Source of the DNA: CALZFJ01 sp964459845
GTDB lineage: Bacteria > Bacteroidota > Bacteroidia > Bacteroidales > Muribaculaceae
Assembly (NCBI GenBank): GCA_964459845.1
Contig: CAYWOC010000017.1
Coordinates: 1 to 50,222 of the forward strand
DNA length: 50,222 nucleotides
Direction of reading: 5' to 3'
The notes under the pieces are model-generated. The model was not told where the DNA came from and did no database searches. It worked only from the letters and a program-made list of their open reading frames with translations. This document shows, piece by piece, positions 41,258-50,125 of the stretch; positions within the stretch are counted from its first letter, which is position 1, and the number at the start of each line of letters is the position of its first letter. A program made the position numbers and the translations under genes.

Positions 41258-41914
41258 CTATTTCTTCATTCCATATTTGTTATACGACACATTCTCCGTT
41301 TTCCACTTGTCTTTAGGCTGAGGCTTGTCCTTAGGGTAGCCTATGACGATGGTGTTGAGCGGAATGATGTTCTTTGGCAAATTCAGCAATTTGGCAACTT
41401 TCGCACAGCGTTCTTCTGAGGGGTAGGTGCCAGTCCACACAGCACCAAGCCCGAGCGCATTGGCCTCAAGAAGGATGTTCTCGGTGGCGGCAGACGCATC
41501 TTGCACCCAGAAGGGGCGAATGTTCTCGTTGGGCGTTTTGTCCATATCTCCGCACACCACAATTGCGAGAGGCGCCGAGGCTGCCATTTTCGCATTAGGG
41601 CAAGATTCGGCAAGGCTTGCCAGCAGAGCAGTGTCGCTCACTACGATAAAGTGCCACGGCTGTGCATTTACAGCCGATGGCGCAGCCATTCCTGCGCGGA
41701 GCATTTTCTCCACTTTCTCGTCTTCAACTTTGCGGTCGAGATAAGTGCGTACACTGGTTCGTGACATGATGTTGTCGAACACTATAGCCGAGCTATCGAC
41801 TGATGAGCGACCATCGGTGGCAGAGCAGCCGCTGCCGCTCATAGCCAGTTTGGCACAAGCCGCCACAAGGGCAATAGCCAATACGGCGATTAAGATTTTC
41901 GAGTTCATAAGCAA
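41258..41914 (-). CDS. Nitroreductase family lipoprotein
   Basis: An FMN-dependent nitroreductase-fold enzyme tethered to the envelope. The lipoprotein signal LIAVLAIALVAAC places lipid Cys20 (start at 41908 possible, 2 residues shorter). The catalytic domain shows SRTSVRTYLDRKVEDEKVEK, LRAGMAAPSAVNAQPWHFIVV, an ILLEANALGLGAVWTG helix and NIIPLNTIVIGYPKDKPQPK. This matches the NfsA/FRP-like minimal nitroreductase family. The FMN site is therefore expected, but a lipid-anchored nitroreductase is uncommon and its electron donor is unclear. It is monocistronic. Confidence 0.9.
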   Translation of the reverse strand: MLMNSKILIAVLAIALVAACAKLAMSGSGCSATDGRSSVDSSAIVFDNIMSRTSVRTYLDRKVEDEKVEKMLRAGMAAPSAVNAQPWHFIVVSDTALLASLAESCPNAKMAASAPLAIVVCGDMDKTPNENIRPFWVQDASAATENILLEANALGLGAVWTGTYPSEERCAKVAKLLNLPKNIIPLNTIVIGYPKDKPQPKDKWKTENVSYNKYGMKK

Positions 41915-41992
41915 TAAAATTCGAATTAGAGTAGAAATAATTAATTGTAAAGGTACAAAAAATAATAATTGAAAGAAAAATATTGACTTTAA

Positions 41993-42024
41993 TTTGTATT
42001 TGTTATAATATGTTCCTACATTTG
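41993..42024 (+). promoter_or_regulatory. Promoter of the GLUG-lipoprotein operon
   Basis: TTTG (41993-41996), a 20-bp spacer and TACATTTG (42017-42024). The leader to the ATG at 42100 is about 70 nt and A/T-rich. Confidence 0.8.
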
Positions 42025-42099
42025 CGGAGTTTTTAATGACAAATAACCAAAATAAAGTTTAACTCTAAAATATATTTATATAAACCTCTAAAAATTGAG

Positions 42100-45036
42100 A
42101 TGAAAATACAGAATTATCTATTATTGCTATGTTTATTAGGCATAGTTTTCGGTGTTTCGTCATGCAAAGATAATGAGCTTAACACTGGATTGAGACCAGG
42201 CGGAGAACAACTGTTTGAAGGAGAGCAGCGGGTGATAATATTGACTGATGCTACCGAAAAATTCTTGTACAAAGATTTCATTTGTCGCATAAAAGCGCAA
42301 GATGGCACATATTTCACACGCAAAGGTGAGCATGTGCGAGAGAACGGAGAATCGAAGCTGACGCTTGCTGTAGGGTTGCGTACAGGTGAATATACCCTTT
42401 TAGGGCTTGAGTTTCCACAGGTGAATGCCCCTGGCGACACTATGTGGATAGATTTCGGCTTGGGATGCCGGATTGAGGTCTATGGCTTGGAAAGAGTGAA
42501 AATCAAGGACCTTTATAACAAAGACTTCGAGCTTTTCGGAGCCGGCACAGAGGAGCAGCCATTTATCGTGGCGAGCTACGACCATCTGAAGAAAATCAGG
42601 ACAATAACCAATGACGGCGCAAAAAACAAGAAACTTACGCCAAAGACTTATTTCAGACAAGTGTATGATATAGACCTGAAAGACGCATCGTGGCTCAGTG
42701 ATCACACCTACGGATGGTATCCTATAGGCAGCCAAGCCAACTGCCCGTTCCGTGGCGTATATGACGGATGTGGCTATAAGATGACAAATCTGTGGTCGAA
42801 ACGTGAGCTTTCATCGGGTATAGGCCTGTTTGGATTTGTTGAGAATGCCTATATCAAGCACGTCAATATGGAAAACCCTCAGATGGAGGGCCGGTTTGCT
42901 GTGGGCAGTATAGTCGGCAGCAGCGTTACGCGCGGAGATGAGCGCGACACCACATTCATCTCGGCATGCTCGGTTAAGTCGGGCTATGTGAAATTGAGCA
43001 GTGGCGGCATGTGCTGTGGCGGTATTGTCGGCGCAGCCGATGTGAGAAGCGTCTTGCTCGTGGATAGTTGCACGAATGGCGGCACATCGGTCTCGGGAGA
43101 TTATGCCATAGGCGGGCTTGTGGGAGCTGGAGCTATGTCGTCATTTACAAGCATACAGCAAAGTGTCAATAATGGGGCTGTGACCTCAGCATATACAGGA
43201 GCCGGCGGCTTGATAGGGTCGGCCGACTCGCTCTATGTGCTGGCTTGCCACAACGAGGGCTTGATAACTGGTGCACAGAAGTATGAGACATCCGACACCG
43301 AGAATGGCGGGTTTGGCACAGGCGGCTTAGTGGGCGGATCAGGCACATCCTATATTTACTCGTCCTACAATAGCGGAACCGTGAAAGGTGTGATAGGCGT
43401 GGGCGGAATCATTGGCAGCACGCGCGTGGAGAGCGACTTGTATAACAACACGATGTTGAGGTCGTGCTATAACACAGGAAGCATAGAGGGCGAGAGCGCA
43501 GTGGGCGGACTGTGTGGAGAAGCACAGATAGGGAGCTATAAGAGTTTCAACCAAGGCGAAGTGAAAGCTACCGCAAGCAATAGTTATGTGGGCGGAGTGG
43601 TCGGAAATTCGTCGATAGCCGTATTGCACAATACAATGAATGCAGGGAAGGTGATTTCTCCGAGCAGCCATTGTGCCGGCGGAATAGCTGGAAAGATATC
43701 TTGGGGCGCACTGTTCGCGTGTCAGAACTATGGCGACATGGATGTGACAGCCGATTATGCAGGAGGAGTCGTTGGCTTGGCTGGCAATTATACTATGGTG
43801 AATTATTGCATGAATATGGCAAGCATCACAAACAATGGCAAAGGCCCGACCGGCGGTGTGATAGGCGAGATAGGCGATCCGAGGGAATGGGAGCCAATCG
43901 ATATAGTGAACTGTGTGATAGGGGCTTCAGAAATTGCATTAGGCATATTGGGTCCGGCATTGTCATTGTCGGAAAAGGCGGCAGAAGCAGCCGGCGGTAT
44001 TTGGAAAACAATGCACTCGGTGCTGCATTATTCGGAGCTTGCCGCTGATGTTGGTACGCTTTTCTATGATACGCATATGTATGTGGTTTCTTCCTTAGAA
44101 ATGGCAAATGAGGAAGAACGGCAGATGATAGCATCATCGCTGGTAGCAAAGATGGATGAGACCGACAAGGAGACTGGCAAGAAGATGAGCGACATCCGCA
44201 ACAGTTTCGTGGTGAAGAGCGATGTGCTGGCTAAGGGCTTGAACATAGGCGTATATAATAACCAAATCAAGAATTTTAGCGACTTGGTTTCATTCTACGA
44301 AGGCTCTGGAGATAATTGTAATCTTATAAATTACAATATCAACAAAAAGCGTGAAGAACGCTGTGAGGAGATAGAGAAGAATACGCAAGCAAAAGAGATA
44401 GTGCACAAAGTGATAGGCGGAGTGTGCTTGGTTTGCGCGGCGGTTGGAACTGTAGCCGGTATTATAGCAACAGGTGGCGTTTCTATCCCGGCTGCAATCG
44501 GCGTAATGGGCGCTGTGGCGACTACCGTGGGCGGAGCGAATGCCGTGTGGGAAACCACCACCGACTTCCAGAACAATGTGGTAGTAGTGTCGCAGTGCAA
44601 CAATATGGGACAAGTGAAAGCACCGAATGCTGATAAGGTGGGTGGTATTTTGGCCCATGCCCAGCAGAAGTGTGAGATACTCAATTGCGTGAATTCCGGA
44701 CCGCTGGTGGATACGAAGAAGACAAATTCTGGAGGAATAGTGGGAAGAGCCGATTCAAGGTCGAGGGTTGGCTACTGCCTGAATGTAGGTATGGGATGGC
44801 AACAACCTTCAGTCGGAACGACAGGATATGGTTGCGATGTCAGAAGCTTGTATTATTATGTGGAGACCAATGGCAGGATTGACGGACAGCGGTCATTGAC
44901 GCTGGAACAGCTATGCAATTCGTCGAGCTACGTCGATTTTGACATTAACGGCACAAACTCGTTGTGGAAAGTGAATAATACTGTGGGCAATTATCCTGTG
45001 CCATACAAATCGGAGATGCAAGAAACTCAAAAATAA
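42100..45036 (+). CDS. GLUG-repeat surface lipoprotein with a helical hydrophobic insertion
   Basis: A 978-residue lipoprotein (LLGIVFGVSSC, lipid Cys22) followed by KDNE, an acidic stretch typical of the surface-export signal in Bacteroidetes. An Ig-like region (~40-150) precedes about 14 GLUG-type beta-helix turns (GGIVGAA, GGLVGAG, GGLIGSA, GGLVGGS, GGIIGST, GGVVGNS and so on) from ~240 to 595, resuming at ~850. Between, residues ~598-824 form a non-repeat, largely helical block. It holds Gly/Ala-rich hydrophobic stretches (IGASEIALGILGPALSL at ~605-621; VIGGVCLVCAAVGTVAGIIA then TGGVSIPAAIGVMGAVATTV at ~769-810) around a charged segment. That layout is unusual for adhesins and resembles membrane-active segments of polymorphic toxins. 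Function is not established. Confidence 0.8.
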   Translation: MKIQNYLLLLCLLGIVFGVSSCKDNELNTGLRPGGEQLFEGEQRVIILTDATEKFLYKDFICRIKAQDGTYFTRKGEHVRENGESKLTLAVGLRTGEYTLLGLEFPQVNAPGDTMWIDFGLGCRIEVYGLERVKIKDLYNKDFELFGAGTEEQPFIVASYDHLKKIRTITNDGAKNKKLTPKTYFRQVYDIDLKDASWLSDHTYGWYPIGSQANCPFRGVYDGCGYKMTNLWSKRELSSGIGLFGFVENAYIKHVNMENPQMEGRFAVGSIVGSSVTRGDERDTTFISACSVKSGYVKLSSGGMCCGGIVGAADVRSVLLVDSCTNGGTSVSGDYAIGGLVGAGAMSSFTSIQQSVNNGAVTSAYTGAGGLIGSADSLYVLACHNEGLITGAQKYETSDTENGGFGTGGLVGGSGTSYIYSSYNSGTVKGVIGVGGIIGSTRVESDLYNNTMLRSCYNTGSIEGESAVGGLCGEAQIGSYKSFNQGEVKATASNSYVGGVVGNSSIAVLHNTMNAGKVISPSSHCAGGIAGKISWGALFACQNYGDMDVTADYAGGVVGLAGNYTMVNYCMNMASITNNGKGPTGGVIGEIGDPREWEPIDIVNCVIGASEIALGILGPALSLSEKAAEAAGGIWKTMHSVLHYSELAADVGTLFYDTHMYVVSSLEMANEEERQMIASSLVAKMDETDKETGKKMSDIRNSFVVKSDVLAKGLNIGVYNNQIKNFSDLVSFYEGSGDNCNLINYNINKKREERCEEIEKNTQAKEIVHKVIGGVCLVCAAVGTVAGIIATGGVSIPAAIGVMGAVATTVGGANAVWETTTDFQNNVVVVSQCNNMGQVKAPNADKVGGILAHAQQKCEILNCVNSGPLVDTKKTNSGGIVGRADSRSRVGYCLNVGMGWQQPSVGTTGYGCDVRSLYYYVETNGRIDGQRSLTLEQLCNSSSYVDFDINGTNSLWKVNNTVGNYPVPYKSEMQETQK

Positions 45037-45060
45037 GAATCAAAAAATCAAGGAAAAAGA

Positions 45061-48000
45061 ATGGAAACTAAAGTAAGAAGATATATATGCAATGCTTTGC
45101 TGGCAGTTGTGGCTTTGTTTGTTGCATACGGCTGTAGCGATGACAAAATTCTGAGAAACGGAATAAACTCAACGCTTGAGGAGACTGCAGACTTCAAGCG
45201 AAGCTCATTCCTGCTGGAAAAAGACTTTTGGGAACTCACCGCAGAAGATACGAAAATTGTGGTGGAGCTGCGTTCGCATACACATGGCTCTGTGCAGCAG
45301 TTCCAAGTGGATGTGGCTCAAGAGGACGGGAAGCATAGGATAACGATGAATATCCCCAAGAGCGAACAAGTGATTGACGGTGATTACGACGTTGAGGCGT
45401 TTTCGCTGAAAGGGACAAAGTTCGGTAAGCGGCTTATAGCCACATTCAAAGATGAGATGCTGTGTGCCAAGAAGTCATCGGCAGATTTTTTCAATCTTAA
45501 AGGGAAAGGAACTGCAGAAGAGCCTCTGCAAGTGAGGTCTTCAGACGATTTCCAATTGCTTTTAAAAGGGCTGGACAATGATTCAATAGGACACGGAGCC
45601 GGTTTGTATTTCAAGCAACTGAGGTCGTTTGATGCGCCGCCGTTGAGTGACATATATACTGGGCATAATTATGCCGGATATTCTTTTGCGGGCATATACG
45701 ATGGAAATAATAATGAGATAAATCTTGCGTATGCCGGTTCAAAGACCGAAGAGAACGTGGGGCTTTTTAAAATACTTTATGAAGGAGCCGAAATCAAGAA
45801 TCTGACGATAAATGCCAACATTCGTGGCGTGGGTAAGAATGGCGGAGCTTTGGCAGGACGAAGCGAAGGCAAGGTGACGATAAAGAATGTGATGGTGAAA
45901 GGCAGCTTGACCGACTGCAATGACAATATAGGCGGATTCATAGGGATGGCAAAAGGAGACTTGAGCGTGAACAACTCGCGAATTCTTGCCTCGGTAGATG
46001 GACACGAAGCTATTGGCGGATTAGTGGGATATTACACTGGCGGAAAACTGAGCGTGGATACATTCACAAATGTGAAGTCGAATTCCTCTATCGGAGTTCT
46101 TGGGCTTACAGCCTCTGGCAACCGATTAGGTGGTGTGGCAGGAGCATTGATTGCCGGCTCGTGTGATATCCAGAATGTGCTGATTTCGCACCCAATATCG
46201 AGAGACGACATAAATATACCGGTAATGCGCTGTGGCGGCAATGATGCCGGCGGTGTGATAGGCAAAGCCGAGCTTAATGGTGCGAGCAGATTAGACAGCG
46301 TAAGGGTGGTGGCTCCGATTCAAGCCGACGGATATTGCGTGGGCGGCTTGATAGGCAGTGCCAAATTCAGCGATAACATGGAAGTGCGCAACTGCCAGTT
46401 TAATTCTTATTTGAAAGGTAAGGAAGACGTAGGAGGCTTCATAGGCAAATATTTCAAAGGTGGGGGCAAACTATCCTTGGTCGGCGGAAACAGCATAATG
46501 CAGGGCAAGGAGGGCAGCTATCTGTCGATAGAAGGCTCAAAATATGTGGGCGGAGTGATTGGCTGGGTATTAGACAACGTTGAGATTTCTGGAGTTTGCG
46601 AGATTAATGCTCCAGTGATTGCTTATGATAATTACGCCGGCGGTGTAGCAGGCGGCGTGAGTGATGTGGAGATAAGCAAATTGAAAAACTTCGTCTTGTC
46701 GAGCTATATGACAGTATATGCGTCGGATGCAGCAGGAGGCTTGGTGGGATACGCCGATGGCTGTAAGCTCATAGGAGACCTCGGAACACTGAATATGGGT
46801 CCCAAGGATATGTATGACCGCAGCTACTATAAGAAGCAGAGCAACTTTGGTGGCACAGTGAAGTGTGATATTCCCGGTAGAGGCGCAGGAAAAGGCACTT
46901 CTATGGGAGGCATTGTGGGATATGGACTGAATTGCAGCGTGAAGAGCGTTTGTTTCTCCGGTACTGTGGAGGGAAAGGAACGCGTAGGCGGCATTGTGGG
47001 TCATGCAAATTTCACTGAGAACAAGTCGCAGGAAATAACCAATTGCGTGAATGCTGGCGTATTGGTTGAGAACAAATCGAGCCAGCACACTGGCGGAGTA
47101 ATCGGAATGCTGGAATATAAATATGGAACAGTCAGCAATTTGATAAACCAATGTGAGATTAAGGGGATGTCGAACACGGGTGGAGTTATTGGCACGGTGT
47201 GTATGCTTGATAATGCTGATGTGATGAAATTGGAGCTGCTGGTGAATGAGGGTACTATAACTGGACAGACAAACGTGGGCGGCTGCATCGGGCAGGTTAG
47301 AGGAGAGACCACAAACGACAGCAAGCATTATGACAACCAGATTCGTAACTGTGGCAATTATGGCAATGTGACTTGCAGCGGCTACGACAGTTCGGTGGAT
47401 GACACAGGTAATGCGCATGTGGGCGGCATCCTTGGCAGAGGCTCCATTTCTTATGCCAAGATTGTGAGTTGCGCCAATCACGGGGTGATTAGCGGCTGCT
47501 CTGAACGCGATAGCGATGTGGGCGGAATATGCGGAAGATTCGGATACCCGACGAGTGGTGTTTCGGTAAGCACAAATACAGAGCTGGCATATTGCTGCAA
47601 TAAAGGTGAGATATATGGAGGCGGCCACAATTCGCATATAGGCGGCATTCTTGGCAGAGCCGCCGTCATGAAGCTAAGCAACGACCCTGACTGGATAATA
47701 CACGATATATACAACACCGGACATATTGCCACCGACCACAAAGATGACACTGGCGGACTTGTGGGGTTCGGCGATTACTACAGCGATGTGAAGCGAGGCA
47801 TCAATACTGGGATTGTGGAATCTGGAAACGGCTGTGTAGGTACGCACCGCGGCACGCTATATCACAACGACTTGTATTATCTGAGCGGAACGGGCAAAAG
47901 CTGGAGCGGAGAAAAATTTGATAGTGATGATAAAAAGAACGCAAGCACGTTCCACAACTTCGACTTCACAAACGTGTGGTCAATCGACTCAGATGATAGT

Positions 48001-48066
48001 CATAACAATGGCTATCCATATCTGAGGGATTGCAAATATCAGGAGGCAATAAAGTACAAGAATTAG
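45061..48066 (+). CDS. GLUG-repeat surface lipoprotein without the helical insertion
   Basis: A 1001-residue paralogue 24 bp downstream, probably cotranscribed. Signal with lipid Cys25 (VALFVAYGC) followed by SDDK, again a surface-export-type acidic stretch. After an Ig-like region (~40-130) come about 20 GLUG-type turns between ~250 and 940 (GGFIGMA, GGLVGYY, GGVIGKA, GGLIGSA, GGFIGKY, GGVIGWV, GGIVGHA, GGILGRG, GGICGRF). Cys residues recur in the turns (SCTN, NCVNAG, CCNKGE). The predicted shape is a long right-handed beta-helix stalk. It lacks the hydrophobic block of its neighbour. An adhesin or passenger-like role is inferred, not shown. Confidence 0.8.
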   Translation: METKVRRYICNALLAVVALFVAYGCSDDKILRNGINSTLEETADFKRSSFLLEKDFWELTAEDTKIVVELRSHTHGSVQQFQVDVAQEDGKHRITMNIPKSEQVIDGDYDVEAFSLKGTKFGKRLIATFKDEMLCAKKSSADFFNLKGKGTAEEPLQVRSSDDFQLLLKGLDNDSIGHGAGLYFKQLRSFDAPPLSDIYTGHNYAGYSFAGIYDGNNNEINLAYAGSKTEENVGLFKILYEGAEIKNLTINANIRGVGKNGGALAGRSEGKVTIKNVMVKGSLTDCNDNIGGFIGMAKGDLSVNNSRILASVDGHEAIGGLVGYYTGGKLSVDTFTNVKSNSSIGVLGLTASGNRLGGVAGALIAGSCDIQNVLISHPISRDDINIPVMRCGGNDAGGVIGKAELNGASRLDSVRVVAPIQADGYCVGGLIGSAKFSDNMEVRNCQFNSYLKGKEDVGGFIGKYFKGGGKLSLVGGNSIMQGKEGSYLSIEGSKYVGGVIGWVLDNVEISGVCEINAPVIAYDNYAGGVAGGVSDVEISKLKNFVLSSYMTVYASDAAGGLVGYADGCKLIGDLGTLNMGPKDMYDRSYYKKQSNFGGTVKCDIPGRGAGKGTSMGGIVGYGLNCSVKSVCFSGTVEGKERVGGIVGHANFTENKSQEITNCVNAGVLVENKSSQHTGGVIGMLEYKYGTVSNLINQCEIKGMSNTGGVIGTVCMLDNADVMKLELLVNEGTITGQTNVGGCIGQVRGETTNDSKHYDNQIRNCGNYGNVTCSGYDSSVDDTGNAHVGGILGRGSISYAKIVSCANHGVISGCSERDSDVGGICGRFGYPTSGVSVSTNTELAYCCNKGEIYGGGHNSHIGGILGRAAVMKLSNDPDWIIHDIYNTGHIATDHKDDTGGLVGFGDYYSDVKRGINTGIVESGNGCVGTHRGTLYHNDLYYLSGTGKSWSGEKFDSDDKKNASTFHNFDFTNVWSIDSDDSHNNGYPYLRDCKYQEAIKYKN

Positions 48067-48103
48067 CCACAGCCGTGGAATCATACAAAATATCGAAAAT
48101 TAT

Positions 48104-48150
48104 AAAGGATGGATGCGCAATAATTTTGCGCATCCTATCCTTTTCCTTTA
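48104..48150 (+). terminator. Terminator of the GLUG-lipoprotein operon
   Basis: GGATGCGCAA (48111-48120) and TTGCGCATCC (about 48126-48135) form a 10-bp stem, extended by AAAGGAT with ATCCTTT across a single bulge, and followed by TTCCTTT. Confidence 0.75.
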
Positions 48151-48189
48151 AAATAGAGTACATTTAGTGTTAAATTAAACTATACAGAA

Positions 48190-49446
48190 ATGAAGAAAAT
48201 CGTTATGGCTAGTATGTTGCTGGCATATGCTTCGGCGTATGCTCAGGATGTGCTTATCACGCAGAATGGAGACGTGATGAATGTGTATGACGTTGAGGTC
48301 GGTACAAACAGCGTTTTCTACAAGAGTGAGGACAAGGCGTCGGCTCCCGTGCAGCGCATTGGCAAGAGTGATATTATTATGATTAAGCGAAAAGATGGGA
48401 CAAAGTATGACTTGGGCAACGTTGCCGCTACACAGGCTCAGCCAACGTCGGCAACTGTATCAACTGCCAAAGCAAATCAAATTTCCGAGACTTCAAGCAA
48501 GAGGAATGAGGAAATCATAAACAGTGCAAATAAATTTAATCCAGAGTTTGTGAATGGGAATAAGGAGGACAAAAGCCAACGCTTTCTGTGTATTCTTGGA
48601 ATGACAGAGGATTCGCAGGTCGTGAACGACGAAATTGAGATTTCTTTTCATATAGGCTGCGTCTATGAGGGGGGAGTCTCCTATAAGGACAAATATAATG
48701 CAGCAAAAAGTGCGACAGAGGATAGAGATTTTCATAATTTGGGCTACTTGATATGTAATCAGGGCGTAAAAGTGAGTTTGAAGAACAAGACATCAAGGAC
48801 ATTGTTCATAGATTTGGGCAATTCCTTCTTCATAAGAAACGGCAAATCAACACCATATTATGTCCCTTCATCTAAATCTACAAGTACTTCAAGCAGTACT
48901 GGTGTGAGTGTTAATCTTGGGGCTGTGGCAGGAGCTCTTGGAATAGGTGGTGCACTTGCTGGAGGAATTGGTGTCGGAGAAGGAAGCACATCGGGAACGG
49001 TTAATACGACCTATTCGCAACGTGTCGTATCAGTGCCGCCTATGTCAGTAAAAGTACTTGACGTACAACCGCTTTTTGAATGTGGTAAAATTGGAGATGG
49101 CATAGAGTGTATAGCGAGTGGTGATTATAATGTCACAGCTTTTTATCTTCCTAAAAAGGGCAATGAATTCAAGAATGGTATGACCAGAGATTTCGCTGCC
49201 GACAATTCGCCAATAAACTTTGGCTTCTATCTGTCTTATTCAGATAATGAAAACTGCCAAGAATTGAAAAATATGTCAGTAGGTTTGTTCATGCGCAGAG
49301 TTGTAGGTTTTGGAAAAAGCAAAGGTGATAATAAATTTACATCTTCACTACTTCCTGTGTCTATTCCAGACTACAGAAAGTGCTTGGCATTTGTTACAAT
49401 TTACAAAAAAGGCAATGGCATAGATGAGCTTAATTTATTGGAATGA
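48190..49446 (+). CDS. Secreted hypothetical protein with a glycine-rich hydrophobic segment
   Basis: Function unknown. The 418 residues start with a Sec signal peptide (MKKIVMASMLLAYASAYA-Q) and an N-terminal beta module (VLITQNGDVMNVYDVEVGTN to IIMIKRKDGTKYDLGN) found in several Bacteroidetes envelope proteins. A low-complexity linker (~85-120) leads to a beta-rich domain (~130-235) with FIDLGNSFFIRNGKSTPYYV. Then comes a Ser/Thr run and a glycine-zipper-like stretch (GVSVNLGAVAGALGIGGALA to GGIGVGEG, ~240-265), then SQRVVSVPPMSVKVLD and a second beta domain. It follows the GLUG operon by 124 bp with a weak promoter (TACATTTA, 48159-48166) after the operon terminator. The hydrophobic glycine-rich segment parallels that in the first GLUG lipoprotein. 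Confidence 0.75.
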   Translation: MKKIVMASMLLAYASAYAQDVLITQNGDVMNVYDVEVGTNSVFYKSEDKASAPVQRIGKSDIIMIKRKDGTKYDLGNVAATQAQPTSATVSTAKANQISETSSKRNEEIINSANKFNPEFVNGNKEDKSQRFLCILGMTEDSQVVNDEIEISFHIGCVYEGGVSYKDKYNAAKSATEDRDFHNLGYLICNQGVKVSLKNKTSRTLFIDLGNSFFIRNGKSTPYYVPSSKSTSTSSSTGVSVNLGAVAGALGIGGALAGGIGVGEGSTSGTVNTTYSQRVVSVPPMSVKVLDVQPLFECGKIGDGIECIASGDYNVTAFYLPKKGNEFKNGMTRDFAADNSPINFGFYLSYSDNENCQELKNMSVGLFMRRVVGFGKSKGDNKFTSSLLPVSIPDYRKCLAFVTIYKKGNGIDELNLLE

Positions 49447-49741
49447 AATGGTGTGGTTGAAATGAAGTGGTGATTTTGAACGTTGTTTTATACAAACAAT
49501 TTTTTTGAGATTTGCCGAACGGTGTATATCTTAAGAAGAAGTCACTTTAGGCAAAGAATAGGCAAATACTATGCATTTTGGAGCAAATTCGGCTGAGATA
49601 TAGCACTGATGACATAAATTCTATGTTATGCATTATGTGATACCCATATCCGGCTTTGGATTTGTTCTAAATATATAATACGCTGTAATGTAGCTTCTTG
49701 TGATGGTTTTTCAGTTGTTGACTATTCGGCTATGCAATAAA
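49447..49741. other. A/T-rich gap before the tRNA genes
   Basis: I see no gene, clear terminator or repeat in this stretch. Its start contains a loose repeat of TGAA(A/G)TGG-type sequence right after the stop codon, which I do not interpret. Confidence 0.4.
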
Positions 49742-49770
49742 AAAGCAGTTATCGGAATGATAACTGCTTT
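49742..49770 (-). terminator. Terminator of the tRNA-Lys gene
   Basis: AAAGCAGTTATC (49742-49753) and GATAACTGCTTT (49759-49770) form a perfect 12-bp stem, and the minus strand continues TTATTGC. Confidence 0.8.
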
Positions 49771-49778
49771 GCTGTGTG

Positions 49779-49851
49779 TGACCCCGGAGAGGCTCGAACT
49801 CTCGACCCAATGATTAAGAGTCATTTGCTCTACCATCTGAGCTACGGAGTC
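49779..49851 (-). tRNA. tRNA-Lys (anticodon CTT)
   Basis: The minus strand gives acceptor GACTCCG/CGGGGTC, D-arm GCTC/GAGC, anticodon stem AATGA/TCATT with loop CTCTTAA, T-arm GAGAG-TTCGAGC-CTCTC and discriminator A. CCA is not encoded. Confidence 0.93.
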
Positions 49852-49873
49852 AATCGTTTGTCGATTTCGGTTG

Positions 49874-49903
49874 CAAAGGTACGCATTATTTTTGAATTGG
49901 CAA
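49874..49903 (-). promoter_or_regulatory. Promoter of tRNA-Lys
   Basis: On the minus strand, TTG (49901-49903), a 19-bp spacer and TACCTTTG (49874-49881). The surrounding ~43 bp are nearly identical to the tRNA-Gln promoter at 50095-50125. Confidence 0.8.
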
Positions 49904-49986
49904 GCGTTTTTGCAATTTTTTTCAAAAAAATCTCACTTTTTTTGAAAAAAAGAGAACTGATGAAAAATCAGTTCTCGTTGGATTGG

Positions 49987-50057
49987 TTGTCTTACGAAGA
50001 TTCGAACTTCGACAGGCAGAACCAAAAACTGCAGTGCTACCATTACACCATAAGACA
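49987..50057 (-). tRNA. tRNA-Gln (anticodon TTG)
   Basis: The minus strand gives acceptor TGTCTTA/TAAGACA, a short D-arm (GTGTAATGGTAGCAC), anticodon loop TTTTGGT (TTG), T-arm CGAAG-TTCGAAT-CTTCG and discriminator A. The terminal CCA is encoded (49984-49986). The anticodon stem has a T-T apposition at the loop-closing position. There is no separate hairpin terminator visible before tRNA-Lys, although T-rich tracts lie between. Confidence 0.9.
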
Positions 50058-50094
50058 ATCCTCTCAAATGCGACTCGTCGTCTCATTTGCGTTG

Positions 50095-50125
50095 CAAAGG
50101 TACGCATTATTTTTGAACTGACAAA
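50095..50125 (-). promoter_or_regulatory. Promoter of tRNA-Gln
   Basis: On the minus strand, TTTG (50122-50125), a 19-bp spacer and TACCTTTG (50095-50102). Confidence 0.8.
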
